Source: Mycobacterium simulans (GTDB lineage: Bacteria; Actinomycetota; Actinomycetes; Mycobacteriales; Mycobacteriaceae). From it: 56,251 nucleotides of DNA. The stretch lies in NCBI RefSeq assembly GCF_900232995.1, contig NZ_OCVX01000007.1, forward strand, positions 248,992 to 305,242, written 5' to 3'. The translations under genes were made by a program, and so were the position numbers. How positions within the stretch are numbered: the first letter of the stretch is position 1; each line of letters begins with the position of its first letter. The notes under the pieces were generated by a model, which searched no databases, had not been told where the DNA came from, and was given only the letters and a program-made list of their open reading frames with translations. Below, in pieces: positions 17,185 through 24,582 of the stretch.

Positions 17185-18122
17185 TGCCGCAACCTCCTGC
17201 CGGTGAGATCGAGGAACACGTCCTCGAGGCTGCGCTGCTCGACCCGCATATCGGTGGCCAGTACGTCGATTTGCGCACACCACCCCGTGACCGTCGCTAG
17301 CACCTGCGGGTCGACCGGGCCCTCGACCAGGTACTCGCCCGGCGTCACCTCGGTGGCCTTGTAGTCCTCCGGCAGAGCGGAGGCCAACAACGACAGGTCA
17401 AGACGCGGCGGCGCGGTGAACCGCAACTGGTCTTTGGCGCCGCTGCGCATCAACTCCGCGGGTGTGCCCGCGGCCACCGTCACTCCGTGGTCGATGATGA
17501 CCAGCCGGTCGGCGAGTTCCTCTGCCTCCTTGAGCTGATGGGTGGTCAGCACCACCGTCACGCCGTCGCGGCGCAGCGTGTCGATCAACTCCCAAACCAG
17601 CAGTCGTGCATGGGCGTCCATGCCGGCGGTCGGCTCGTCGAGAAACACCAGCTCGGGACGGCCGACTAGCGCACACGCCAACGCCAGCCGTTGCTGTTGC
17701 CCACCGGAGAGCCGGCGATAGGTCGTGCGGGCGGCCTCGGTCAGGCCCAAAGTGGCTAAGAGCCACTGCGGGTCCAGGGGGTTGGCCGTGTAGGACGCCA
17801 CCAGGTTCAGCATTTCGCCGGCGCGTGCCGCCGGATAGCCGCCGCCGCCCTGCAACATCACGCCAATGCGCGTGCGCAGGCGCGCATTGTCAGCGATCGG
17901 GTCCAGGCCGAGCACCTCGATCGTCCCGGCGTCCCTGCGGACAAAGCCCTCGCACATCTCGACGGTCGTGGTCTTCCCGGCTCCGTTTGGGCCCAATAGC
18001 GCCATCACTTCGGCGGCGTGCACATCGAGATCGAGGTTGGAGACCGCTGTCAGGGATCCGTAATGCTTACATACCCCGCGTAGCCGCATGACGATGTCGG
18101 GGACTTTGGGGGCCATGCTCAC
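17181..18122 (-). CDS. ABC transporter ATP-binding protein
   Basis: The 313-residue protein has one ABC domain: Walker A GPNGAGKTT near residue 45, signature LSGGQQQRLALA, Walker B VFLDEPTAGMD and the switch histidine in LTTHQLKEAEELAD. The C-terminal 80 residues form the accessory domain seen in DrrA-type exporters. It pairs with the overlapping permease gene to form an exporter. The GTG at 18122 lies at the border of the adjacent 53-bp repeat, whose GAGGAG supplies the ribosome site; ATG 18116 two codons later is an alternative start. M. tuberculosis counterpart: Rv1458c. Confidence 0.9.
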   Translation of the reverse strand: MSMAPKVPDIVMRLRGVCKHYGSLTAVSNLDLDVHAAEVMALLGPNGAGKTTTVEMCEGFVRRDAGTIEVLGLDPIADNARLRTRIGVMLQGGGGYPAARAGEMLNLVASYTANPLDPQWLLATLGLTEAARTTYRRLSGGQQQRLALACALVGRPELVFLDEPTAGMDAHARLLVWELIDTLRRDGVTVVLTTHQLKEAEELADRLVIIDHGVTVAAGTPAELMRSGAKDQLRFTAPPRLDLSLLASALPEDYKATEVTPGEYLVEGPVDPQVLATVTGWCAQIDVLATDMRVEQRSLEDVFLDLTGRRLRQ

Positions 18123-18328
18123 GAGCGCCGCTCCTCTTCATCGCTTCGCTCTGCATCGTCGTCGGCGCGGCTCACGAGCGCCGCTCCTCTTCATCGCTTC
18201 GCTCTGCATCGTCGTCGGCGCGGCTCACGAGCGCCGCTCCTCTTCATCGCTTCGCTCTGCATCGTCGTCGGCGCGGCTCACGAGCGCCGCTCCTCTTCAT
18301 CGCTTCGCTCTGCATCGTCGTCGGCGCG
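18117..18328 (-). repeat. MIRU tandem array, four perfect 53-bp copies (MIRU16 locus)
   Basis: Four identical 53-bp units lie at 18117-18169, 18170-18222, 18223-18275 and 18276-18328, with the first bases of a fifth before the mptB stop. On the minus strand each unit contains CGCGCCGACGACGATGCAGA, GCGAAGCGATGA and AGAGGAGCGGCGCTCGTGAG. The array lies exactly between the mptB stop and the ABC ATPase start. This matches the MIRU16 (VNTR1644) locus between Rv1459c and Rv1458c, which is used for strain typing in M. tuberculosis. Confidence 0.95.
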
Positions 18329-18330
18329 GC

Positions 18331-20043
18331 TCACGTGGAATCAGCGTAGGCGTCGGGCGCCGCCTTGGGACGAGGGGTGGCCGTCCGGGTCTCCGGGCCT
18401 TCGGTTGCCGTCACCACATCCACGACCGCTGGCTGATTCACGTCGCCGTCCTCCGGCAGCGGTCGCCATGGCAGCCGCGTGTACGTCAGCGCGATGAGCA
18501 CCACCACGGTGGTTGCGCTGGCCAACGTGGCATCAACGATCTGGAACAGCGCGAAGCGGTCACCGTTGGCCGTCGGACCGAAGATGCCGACGATGAGGGT
18601 GACCATGATGGCCGCTACCCGAAATCCCGTGCGGCTGGCCCAGGTGGCCAGCGGGATGATGGCCCACAGCAGATACCAGGGCTGCACGACGGGAAACAGC
18701 AGCACTGTGATGCCGAGTGCAACCCCAAGGCCACCGATCGGGTGCAGTCGGCCGCGGAAGACGGCCAGCAACAGCCAGCAGACCATCACCATGATGATCA
18801 GCACGCCGATGCCACGGGTCAGCGACAGCACGGCTGTGGTGTGATCGCCCAGGCGCAGCAGAATCCCTACTTGTCCCGTGCCCAGGGCCAGCAGTGTCGG
18901 CGGGGACATCCAGCTGCGCACCACATTCGCGGTGCCGAGCGTGAAGATCCAGCCGAATCCGAGCCCACTGGCCCAGCCGACGATGGCCATCACCGCCAGC
19001 GACAACCCCGTCATCCCGCCCCCGGCCAGCAGCAGCGCCCGCAGGTTGCCGCCCAAGCGGTAGGCGAGCGCCATCGTCACAAAGCCCAGTGCCAGCAGGG
19101 AGGGCAACTTCACCTGCGACGACAGCACGATCAGGATCGAACCCCCCACCAGCATGCCCAGCGGTTCCCAGTCCGGGCCGAGCCGCCACGACGCGGGCTT
19201 CAGGCGGGGGGACTCGATGCCGCGCAGCGCGAACTCGGCGCCGGTCAGCATCAGGCCGAGCATCAACGCCTCGTTGTGGATGCCGGCGACCAGGTGCATA
19301 AACAGCAGCGGATTGGCAGGCCCTAGCCACAGCGCGCTGACTTCGGCGACTCCGCAACGCCGCGCCAGCCGCGGCGTCGCCCACACGATCAGAGCCACCC
19401 CGATCAGCACCACCAACCTGTGGCAGAGCACGGCGGCGACGATGTTTTCCCCGGTCAGCGCGGAGATTCCGCGTCCAATCCATAAGAACAACGGGCCATA
19501 GGGCGCCGGCGTCTCGCGCCACAGGCTGGGCACCGAAAGCGTGAATACGTGGCCGAGGCCCAAGCCTGACGCCGGGCCCACCCGGTAGGGGTCAAGTCCC
19601 TCCAGTGAGATCTGGCTCTGGGCCAGGTAGGAATAGACATCCTTGCTGTACATCGGCGGTGCGATCAGCAGCGGCAGCATCCACAACACCAATGTGCGGT
19701 CCAGCTCGCCCCGCGACATCCGCCTTTTGCCCAACGCGAACCGCCCCAGCATCAACCAGGCCAGCGCCATCATGACCGCCCCGGTGGTGGTCATTGTCAA
19801 AGACACCGTTTGGATCCGCGACGGCAGATTCAGCAACCGGACCCCGAAAGTGGGGTCCTGGACGACGGGCCGGGCCCCGGCGCCCAGGGCGCCGATGGCC
19901 ATCAGGACGGTTCCGGTAGCGCCAAAGAGGCGAGTGCGCTGAAGTGCGGTGAACTCGGTAGCGTTCAGCGGCGAGCCCACCGCTGCCTCATCGCCGTGCA
20001 AGCTGGCGATGGATGAGCTCAGCGAGTGGTGGCGGGCTGCCAT
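18331..20043 (-). CDS. mptB: Alpha-(1->6)-mannopyranosyltransferase (MptB-like)
   Basis: The 570-residue polytopic protein has about 13 hydrophobic helices and belongs to the GT-C mannosyltransferases that use polyprenyl-phosphomannose. MptB builds the proximal part of the lipomannan alpha-1,6 backbone on the outer face of the membrane. The first extracellular loop carries MYSKDVYSYLAQSQISLEGLDPY, including the acidic/aromatic motif of the family, and APYGPLFLWIGR follows. The C-terminal 50 residues are a hydrophilic tail. It is followed on the minus strand by the MIRU array and the ABC exporter genes. M. tuberculosis counterpart: Rv1459c. Confidence 0.88.
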   Translation of the reverse strand: MAARHHSLSSSIASLHGDEAAVGSPLNATEFTALQRTRLFGATGTVLMAIGALGAGARPVVQDPTFGVRLLNLPSRIQTVSLTMTTTGAVMMALAWLMLGRFALGKRRMSRGELDRTLVLWMLPLLIAPPMYSKDVYSYLAQSQISLEGLDPYRVGPASGLGLGHVFTLSVPSLWRETPAPYGPLFLWIGRGISALTGENIVAAVLCHRLVVLIGVALIVWATPRLARRCGVAEVSALWLGPANPLLFMHLVAGIHNEALMLGLMLTGAEFALRGIESPRLKPASWRLGPDWEPLGMLVGGSILIVLSSQVKLPSLLALGFVTMALAYRLGGNLRALLLAGGGMTGLSLAVMAIVGWASGLGFGWIFTLGTANVVRSWMSPPTLLALGTGQVGILLRLGDHTTAVLSLTRGIGVLIIMVMVCWLLLAVFRGRLHPIGGLGVALGITVLLFPVVQPWYLLWAIIPLATWASRTGFRVAAIMVTLIVGIFGPTANGDRFALFQIVDATLASATTVVVLIALTYTRLPWRPLPEDGDVNQPAVVDVVTATEGPETRTATPRPKAAPDAYADST

Positions 20044-20052
20044 CAGAGCAGC

Positions 20053-20160
20053 CTAGCCCCGGCGACGATGCGGGCCGCGGGAAGCGGGCCGCTGAGGAGC
20101 GGGGCCATCGTGTCTAGCCCCGGCGACGATGCGGGCCGCGGGAAGCGGGTGGCTGCGGAG
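20053..20160. repeat. Two tandem ~61-bp GC-rich repeats upstream of sufR
   Basis: The core CTAGCCCCGGCGACGATGCG followed by GGCCGCGGGAAGCGGG occurs at 20053 and again at 20114, a period of 61 bp, each copy ending in GCTGAGGAGCGG or GCTGCGGAGCGG. It lies between the divergent mptB and sufR genes. The same plan (CGGCGACGATGC, a GC-rich hairpin, CTGAGGA) is seen in reverse at 32722-32901, so these are members of one repeat family. Confidence 0.75.
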
Positions 20161-20230
20161 CGGCTGTTGCACTCGTCACGTGAGGGCACCCTGGCTAGAC
20201 CGATGTCCGGAATTGCGTCACACTGGTGTT

Positions 20231-21076
20231 GTGAAAATCCGATCCGACGTGGATGCTGCCGTGCCTGCAGCGGCTGCTGCAGGGGCGGATGGCCACACCC
20301 GCCGCGCGGTGGTGCGCTTGCTGCTGGAATCCGGGTCGATCACCGCCGGAGAGATCGGCGACCGACTGGGGCTGTCGGCAGCGGGGGTGCGGCGTCATCT
20401 AGATGCACTGATCGAGGCCGGTGACGCTGAATCCGCGTCTGCTGCGGCATGGCAGCACGTGGGGCGCGGCCGGCCCGCCAAGCGCTACCGGTTGACTGCG
20501 AATGGCCGGGCCAAGCTCGACCATTCCTACGACGACCTCGCGTCCGCGGCCATGCGGCAGTTGCGCGAAATCGGCGGTGAGGACGCGGTACGGACGTTCG
20601 CCCGGCGGCGTATCGACTCGATCTTGGCCGACGTCGAGGCGGCCGACAGCGCCGACGACGCCGCAGTGGAGGCGGCCGCCGAGCGGGTCGCCGGCGCGCT
20701 GACCAAAGCCGGTTACGTTGCGACCACCACTCGGGTGGGTGGGCCGATCCACGGCGTGCAGATCTGCCAGCATCACTGCCCGGTGTCGCACGTTGCCGAG
20801 GAATTCCCCGAGCTTTGCGAAACCGAGCAGCAGGCCATGGCCGAGGTTCTCGGAACCCATGTGCAAAGGTTGGCGACCATCGTCAACGGTGACTGCGCCT
20901 GCACTACCCACGTACCACTGACACCGGCGCCCAGCTCGCGCCGCGCCGGCAACGATGCATCGCGAAGCGATGAGGTGGGGGCACGCCCCCACAAGTGGGA
21001 GGTACCCCCACCCGCTTGCGGGGGAGAGCGGCGCAACATGACCAACACGACGAGCATCAAAGGAGCATCCGCATGA
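20231..21076 (+). CDS. sufR: SufR, iron-sulfur-sensing transcriptional regulator of the suf operon
   Basis: The 281-residue protein has an N-terminal winged helix-turn-helix (TRRAVVRLLLESGSITAGEI, GLSAAGVRRHLDALIEAG) and a C-terminal cysteine set: C179, C183, C196, C222 and C224, suited to bind an Fe-S cluster. SufR represses the suf operon when its cluster is present. The GTG at 20231 is the first start after the repeats that gives a normal N-terminus. The last 45 or so residues are unusual: they are encoded by a MIRU-like element (20941-21037) and look like low-complexity readthrough. Its TGA overlaps the sufB ATG (ATGA at 21073). M. tuberculosis counterpart: Rv1460. Confidence 0.9.
   Translation: MKIRSDVDAAVPAAAAAGADGHTRRAVVRLLLESGSITAGEIGDRLGLSAAGVRRHLDALIEAGDAESASAAAWQHVGRGRPAKRYRLTANGRAKLDHSYDDLASAAMRQLREIGGEDAVRTFARRRIDSILADVEAADSADDAAVEAAAERVAGALTKAGYVATTTRVGGPIHGVQICQHHCPVSHVAEEFPELCETEQQAMAEVLGTHVQRLATIVNGDCACTTHVPLTPAPSSRRAGNDASRSDEVGARPHKWEVPPPACGGERRNMTNTTSIKGASA
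20941..21037 (+). repeat. MIRU-like element with palindromic insert inside the 3' end of sufR
   Basis: It starts CCGCGCCGGCAACGATGCAT, continues GCGAAGCGATGAG and ends GGGGGAGAGCGGCGCAA. The middle holds three palindromic modules: GTGGGGGCACGCCCCCAC, GTGGGAGGTACCCCCAC and CCCGCTTGCGGGGG. It is related to the elements at 8522-8600 and 22519-22594 but lies within the sufR frame. Confidence 0.75.
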
Positions 21077-22521
21077 CACTCACGCCAGAGTCCACGAAGG
21101 CTCCGGCCGAGCCGCTGACCCAGGAAGAAGCGATCGCCTCGCTGGGCAGGTACGGCTATGGCTGGGCGGACTCCGACGTCGCGGGCGCCAGCGCACAGCG
21201 CGGGCTGTCCGAGGCGGTTGTCCGCGACATCTCCGCAAAGAAGAACGAGCCCGAATGGATGCTGCAGAACCGGCTGAAGGCGCTGCGCATCTTCGAGCGC
21301 AAGCCCATCCCGAAGTGGGGCTCCAACCTTGAGGGCATCGATTTCGACAACATCAAGTACTTCGTGCGGTCTACCGAAAAGCAGGCCGCGAGTTGGGACG
21401 ATTTGCCGGAAGACATTCGGAATACCTACGACAAGCTGGGAATTCCAGAGGCGGAAAAGCAGCGCTTAGTTGCTGGGGTAGCCGCACAATACGAAAGTGA
21501 AGTTGTATACCATCAGATCAGAGAGGATTTAGAGGCTCAAGGAGTCATCTTCTTGGACACTGATACTGGTTTGCGAGAGCACCCCGAAATATTTAAGCAG
21601 TATTTCGGCACAGTAATTCCAGCTGGCGATAATAAGTTTTCTGCGTTGAATACGGCTGTTTGGAGTGGCGGGTCGTTTATTTACGTCCCCCCGGGCGTGC
21701 ACGTCGACATCCCGCTGCAGGCCTACTTCCGGATCAACACCGAGAACATGGGCCAGTTCGAACGGACGCTGATCATCGTCGATGAGAACGCATACGTTCA
21801 CTATATCGAGGGCTGCACCGCGCCCGTTTACAAGTCGGACTCGCTGCACTCGGCGGTGGTCGAGATCATCGTAAAGCCAAGTGGCCGTTGCCGTTACACC
21901 ACAATTCAGAACTGGTCGAACAACGTCTACAACCTGGTCACCAAGCGGGCTCGCGCCGAAGCCGGCGCCACGATGGAGTGGGTCGACGGCAACATCGGAT
22001 CCAAGGTGACGATGAAGTACCCGGCGGTCTGGATGACCGGTGAGCACGCCAAGGGTGAGGTGCTTTCGGTGGCGTTCGCCGGCGAGGACCAGCATCAGGA
22101 CACCGGTGCCAAGATGCTGCACCTGGCGCCGAACACGTCGAGCAACATCGTGTCCAAGTCGGTGGCGCGTGGCGGTGGCCGCACGTCCTACCGCGGCCTG
22201 GTTCAGGTGAACAAGGGTGCCCAGGGCTCCAAGTCGAGCGTGAAATGCGATGCGCTGCTGGTCGATACGATCAGCCGCAGCGACACCTACCCGTACGTCG
22301 ACATCCGCGAGGACGACGTCACGATGGGCCACGAGGCCACCGTGTCGAAGGTCAGCGAGAACCAGCTGTTCTACCTGATGAGCCGCGGGCTGACCGAGGA
22401 TGAGGCCATGGCGATGGTGGTGCGCGGCTTCGTCGAGCCGATCGCCAAGGAACTTCCCATGGAGTATGCGCTTGAGCTCAACCGACTGATCGAGCTGCAG
22501 ATGGAGGGCGCGGTCGGATGA
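21073..22521 (+). CDS. sufB: SufB, Fe-S scaffold component, without intein
   Basis: The 482-residue protein is a complete SufB, the core of the SufBC2D scaffold where iron-sulfur clusters are assembled. Conserved segments are SGGSFIYVPPGVHVDIPLQA, HYIEGCTAP with C248, RYTTIQNWSNNVYNLVTKRA, MKYPAVWMTGEHAKG and HEATVSKVSENQLFYLMSRG. The M. tuberculosis SufB carries an intein of about 359 residues just before this conserved cysteine; here the sequence runs straight through. Bases 21421-21690 (codons 117-206) have only about 46% G+C and codons unlike the neighbours, although the protein is conserved. AAAGGAG at 21059 is the ribosome site. It overlaps sufR by 4 bp. M. tuberculosis counterpart: Rv1461. 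Confidence 0.96.
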   Translation: MTLTPESTKAPAEPLTQEEAIASLGRYGYGWADSDVAGASAQRGLSEAVVRDISAKKNEPEWMLQNRLKALRIFERKPIPKWGSNLEGIDFDNIKYFVRSTEKQAASWDDLPEDIRNTYDKLGIPEAEKQRLVAGVAAQYESEVVYHQIREDLEAQGVIFLDTDTGLREHPEIFKQYFGTVIPAGDNKFSALNTAVWSGGSFIYVPPGVHVDIPLQAYFRINTENMGQFERTLIIVDENAYVHYIEGCTAPVYKSDSLHSAVVEIIVKPSGRCRYTTIQNWSNNVYNLVTKRARAEAGATMEWVDGNIGSKVTMKYPAVWMTGEHAKGEVLSVAFAGEDQHQDTGAKMLHLAPNTSSNIVSKSVARGGGRTSYRGLVQVNKGAQGSKSSVKCDALLVDTISRSDTYPYVDIREDDVTMGHEATVSKVSENQLFYLMSRGLTEDEAMAMVVRGFVEPIAKELPMEYALELNRLIELQMEGAVG

Positions 22522-22594
22522 CCGGCGCCGTCGACGAGATACATGGCGATGTGGGGGTACCTCCCGCTTGCGGGGGAGAGGAGCGGCGCGCATG
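22519..22594 (+). repeat. MIRU-like element with GGTACC palindrome, sufB-sufD junction
   Basis: It runs from the sufB TGA through CCGGCGCCGTCGACGAGATA, CATGGCGAT, GTGGGGGTACCTCCC, GCTTGCGGGGGAGAG and GAGCGGCGC to the sufD ATG. It is nearly the same as the tal-zwf2 element read on the minus strand (8600-8522). It supplies the sufD ribosome site. Confidence 0.8.
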
Positions 22595-23788
22595 ACCGCT
22601 GAGACAACAGCTCTAGAGGAGTCCCCAGCAGGGTCTGCCGCGCTGAATAAGGGAGAGCTGTTCGCCTCCTTCGACGTTGACGCTTTCGAGGTTCCGCACG
22701 GCCGCGACGAGATCTGGCGGTTCACTCCGCTGCGGCGGTTGCGCGGCCTGCACGACGGTTCAGCGCCCGCTACCGGTAGCGCAACGATCGCCGTCAGCGA
22801 ACGGCCCGGCGTGCGGGTGGAGACGGTGCGCCGCGGAGACGAGCGGCTCGGGCAGGGCGGCGTTCCAGCCGACCGTGTTGCCGCCGAGGCGTTTTCGTCC
22901 TTCAACTCGGCGACGCTGGTCACCGTCGGGCGCGACACGCAGATCGCCGAGCCGGTGAACATCACACTGACCGGTCCTGGCGAGGGTGCGGTGGCCTACG
23001 GCCATCTGCAGATCCGGGTCGACGAGCTCGGCGAGGCTGTCGTCGTCATCGATAACCGGGGGAGCGGTACTTACGCCGACAACGTCGAATTCGTCGTCGA
23101 TGACGCGGCCCGGCTTACCGTCGTATGGATCGCCGACTGGGCCGACGACATGGTTCACGTCAGCGCGCATCATGCCCGGCTCGGTAAGGATGCCGTGCTA
23201 CGCCATGTCACCGTCACGCTGGGGGGCGAGCTGGTCCGAATGTCGGCCAATCTGCGGTTCGCGGCAACCGGAGGCGACGCAGAATTGCTGGGCCTGTACT
23301 TCGCCGACGACGGCCAGCACCTGGAATCACGGCTGCTGGTCGACCACGCTCACCCCAACTGCAAGTCGAATGTGCTGTATAAGGGTGCACTGCAAGGAGA
23401 TCCGGACTCGTCTCGGCCCGACGCGCACACCGTCTGGGTGGGCGACGTGTTGATCCGCGCCGAAGCCATCGGAACCGACACCTTCGAGGTGAACCGCAAC
23501 CTGGTGCTCACCGACGGTGCGCGTGCCGACTCGGTGCCCAACTTGGAGATCGAGACCGGGGAGATCGTCGGCGCCGGACATGCCAGCGCCACCGGACGTT
23601 TTGACGACGAGCAACTGTTCTACCTCCGCTCTCGCGGTATCCCCGAAGAGCAGGCCCGCCGGCTGGTGGTCCGCGGCTTCTTCGGCGAGATCATCTCCAA
23701 GGTCGCGGTGCCCGAGATACGCGAGCGCCTGACCGCAGCCATCGAACACGAACTGGCCATCACGGAATCGAGATCAACAGCCTCATGA
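22592..23788 (+). CDS. sufD: SufD, Fe-S assembly scaffold protein
   Basis: The 398-residue protein is the SufD partner in SufBC2D. It has the N-terminal EIWRFTPLRRLRGLHDG, a beta-helix core with many Val/Thr-rich strands, and the C-terminal block HASATGRFDDEQLFYLRSRG with IPEEQARRLVVRGFFGEII, the SufC-binding region shared with SufB. It starts at ATG 22592 after a GAGGAG site supplied by the repeat, and its stop overlaps sufC by 4 bp. M. tuberculosis counterpart: Rv1462. Confidence 0.94.
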   Translation: MTAETTALEESPAGSAALNKGELFASFDVDAFEVPHGRDEIWRFTPLRRLRGLHDGSAPATGSATIAVSERPGVRVETVRRGDERLGQGGVPADRVAAEAFSSFNSATLVTVGRDTQIAEPVNITLTGPGEGAVAYGHLQIRVDELGEAVVVIDNRGSGTYADNVEFVVDDAARLTVVWIADWADDMVHVSAHHARLGKDAVLRHVTVTLGGELVRMSANLRFAATGGDAELLGLYFADDGQHLESRLLVDHAHPNCKSNVLYKGALQGDPDSSRPDAHTVWVGDVLIRAEAIGTDTFEVNRNLVLTDGARADSVPNLEIETGEIVGAGHASATGRFDDEQLFYLRSRGIPEEQARRLVVRGFFGEIISKVAVPEIRERLTAAIEHELAITESRSTAS

Positions 23789-24582
23789 CGACTCTGGAAA
23801 TCAAGGACCTGCACGTCAGCGTCGACAACCCCAACGCCGTCGACGGGGAACGTGAGATTCCCATCCTCAAAGGCGTCGACCTGACCGTGAAATCCGGTGA
23901 GACACATGCGTTGATGGGCCCCAATGGCTCCGGCAAGTCCACGCTGTCGTATGCGATCGCCGGTCACCCAAAGTATCGGGTGACGTCGGGATCCATCACG
24001 CTGGACGGTGCCGACGTTCTAGAGATGAGCATCGACGAGCGCGCGCGAGCCGGACTGTTCTTGGCCATGCAGTATCCCGTCGAGGTACCCGGCGTCTCGG
24101 TGTCGAACTTCCTGCGCTCGGCGGCGACCGCCATCCGCGGCGAGGCACCGAAGCTGCGGCACTGGGTCAAAGAGGTCAAAGCCGCGATGTCTGCCCTCGA
24201 TATCGACCCGGCGTTTGCCGACCGCAATGTCAACGAAGGGTTTTCCGGCGGCGAGAAGAAGCGCCACGAGATCCTGCAGCTGGAGCTGCTCAAGCCCAAG
24301 ATCGCCATCCTCGACGAAACCGATTCCGGTTTGGACGTTGACGCGTTGCGTGTGGTCAGTGAAGGGGTGAACCGCTATGCCCAATCCGAGCACGGCGGCA
24401 TCCTGTTGATCACGCACTACACCCGCATCCTGCGTTATATCCATCCGGAATATGTTCACGTGTTTGTCGGCGGCCGCATCGCCGAATCCGGCGGGTCGGA
24501 GCTGGCCGACGAACTCGAGCAGAATGGCTATGTACGCTTCACACAAGCGGCGCCGATGGTGTCTGGGGGGGCGGGACCATGA
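23785..24582 (+). CDS. sufC: SufC, ATPase of the Fe-S assembly complex
   Basis: The 265-residue protein is a soluble ABC-type ATPase that binds SufB and SufD and drives conformational change of the scaffold. It has Walker A MGPNGSGKSTLSYA, the Q-loop AMQYPVEVPGVS, the family signature GFSGGEKKRHEILQ, Walker B IAILDETDSGLDVDAL and the H-loop LITHYTRIL. ATG 23785 overlaps the sufD stop (ATGA) and its own stop overlaps sufS in the same way. M. tuberculosis counterpart: Rv1463. Confidence 0.97.
   Translation: MTTLEIKDLHVSVDNPNAVDGEREIPILKGVDLTVKSGETHALMGPNGSGKSTLSYAIAGHPKYRVTSGSITLDGADVLEMSIDERARAGLFLAMQYPVEVPGVSVSNFLRSAATAIRGEAPKLRHWVKEVKAAMSALDIDPAFADRNVNEGFSGGEKKRHEILQLELLKPKIAILDETDSGLDVDALRVVSEGVNRYAQSEHGGILLITHYTRILRYIHPEYVHVFVGGRIAESGGSELADELEQNGYVRFTQAAPMVSGGAGP

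Noticed and set aside
18088..19326. Rightward 412-codon frame over the MIRU array and mptB
   Set aside because: The N-terminal repeats are simply the 53-bp units read through; the rest is antisense to mptB.
21529..22965. Leftward 478-codon frame opposite sufB-sufD
   Set aside because: Antisense shadow spanning two conserved genes and a repeat.
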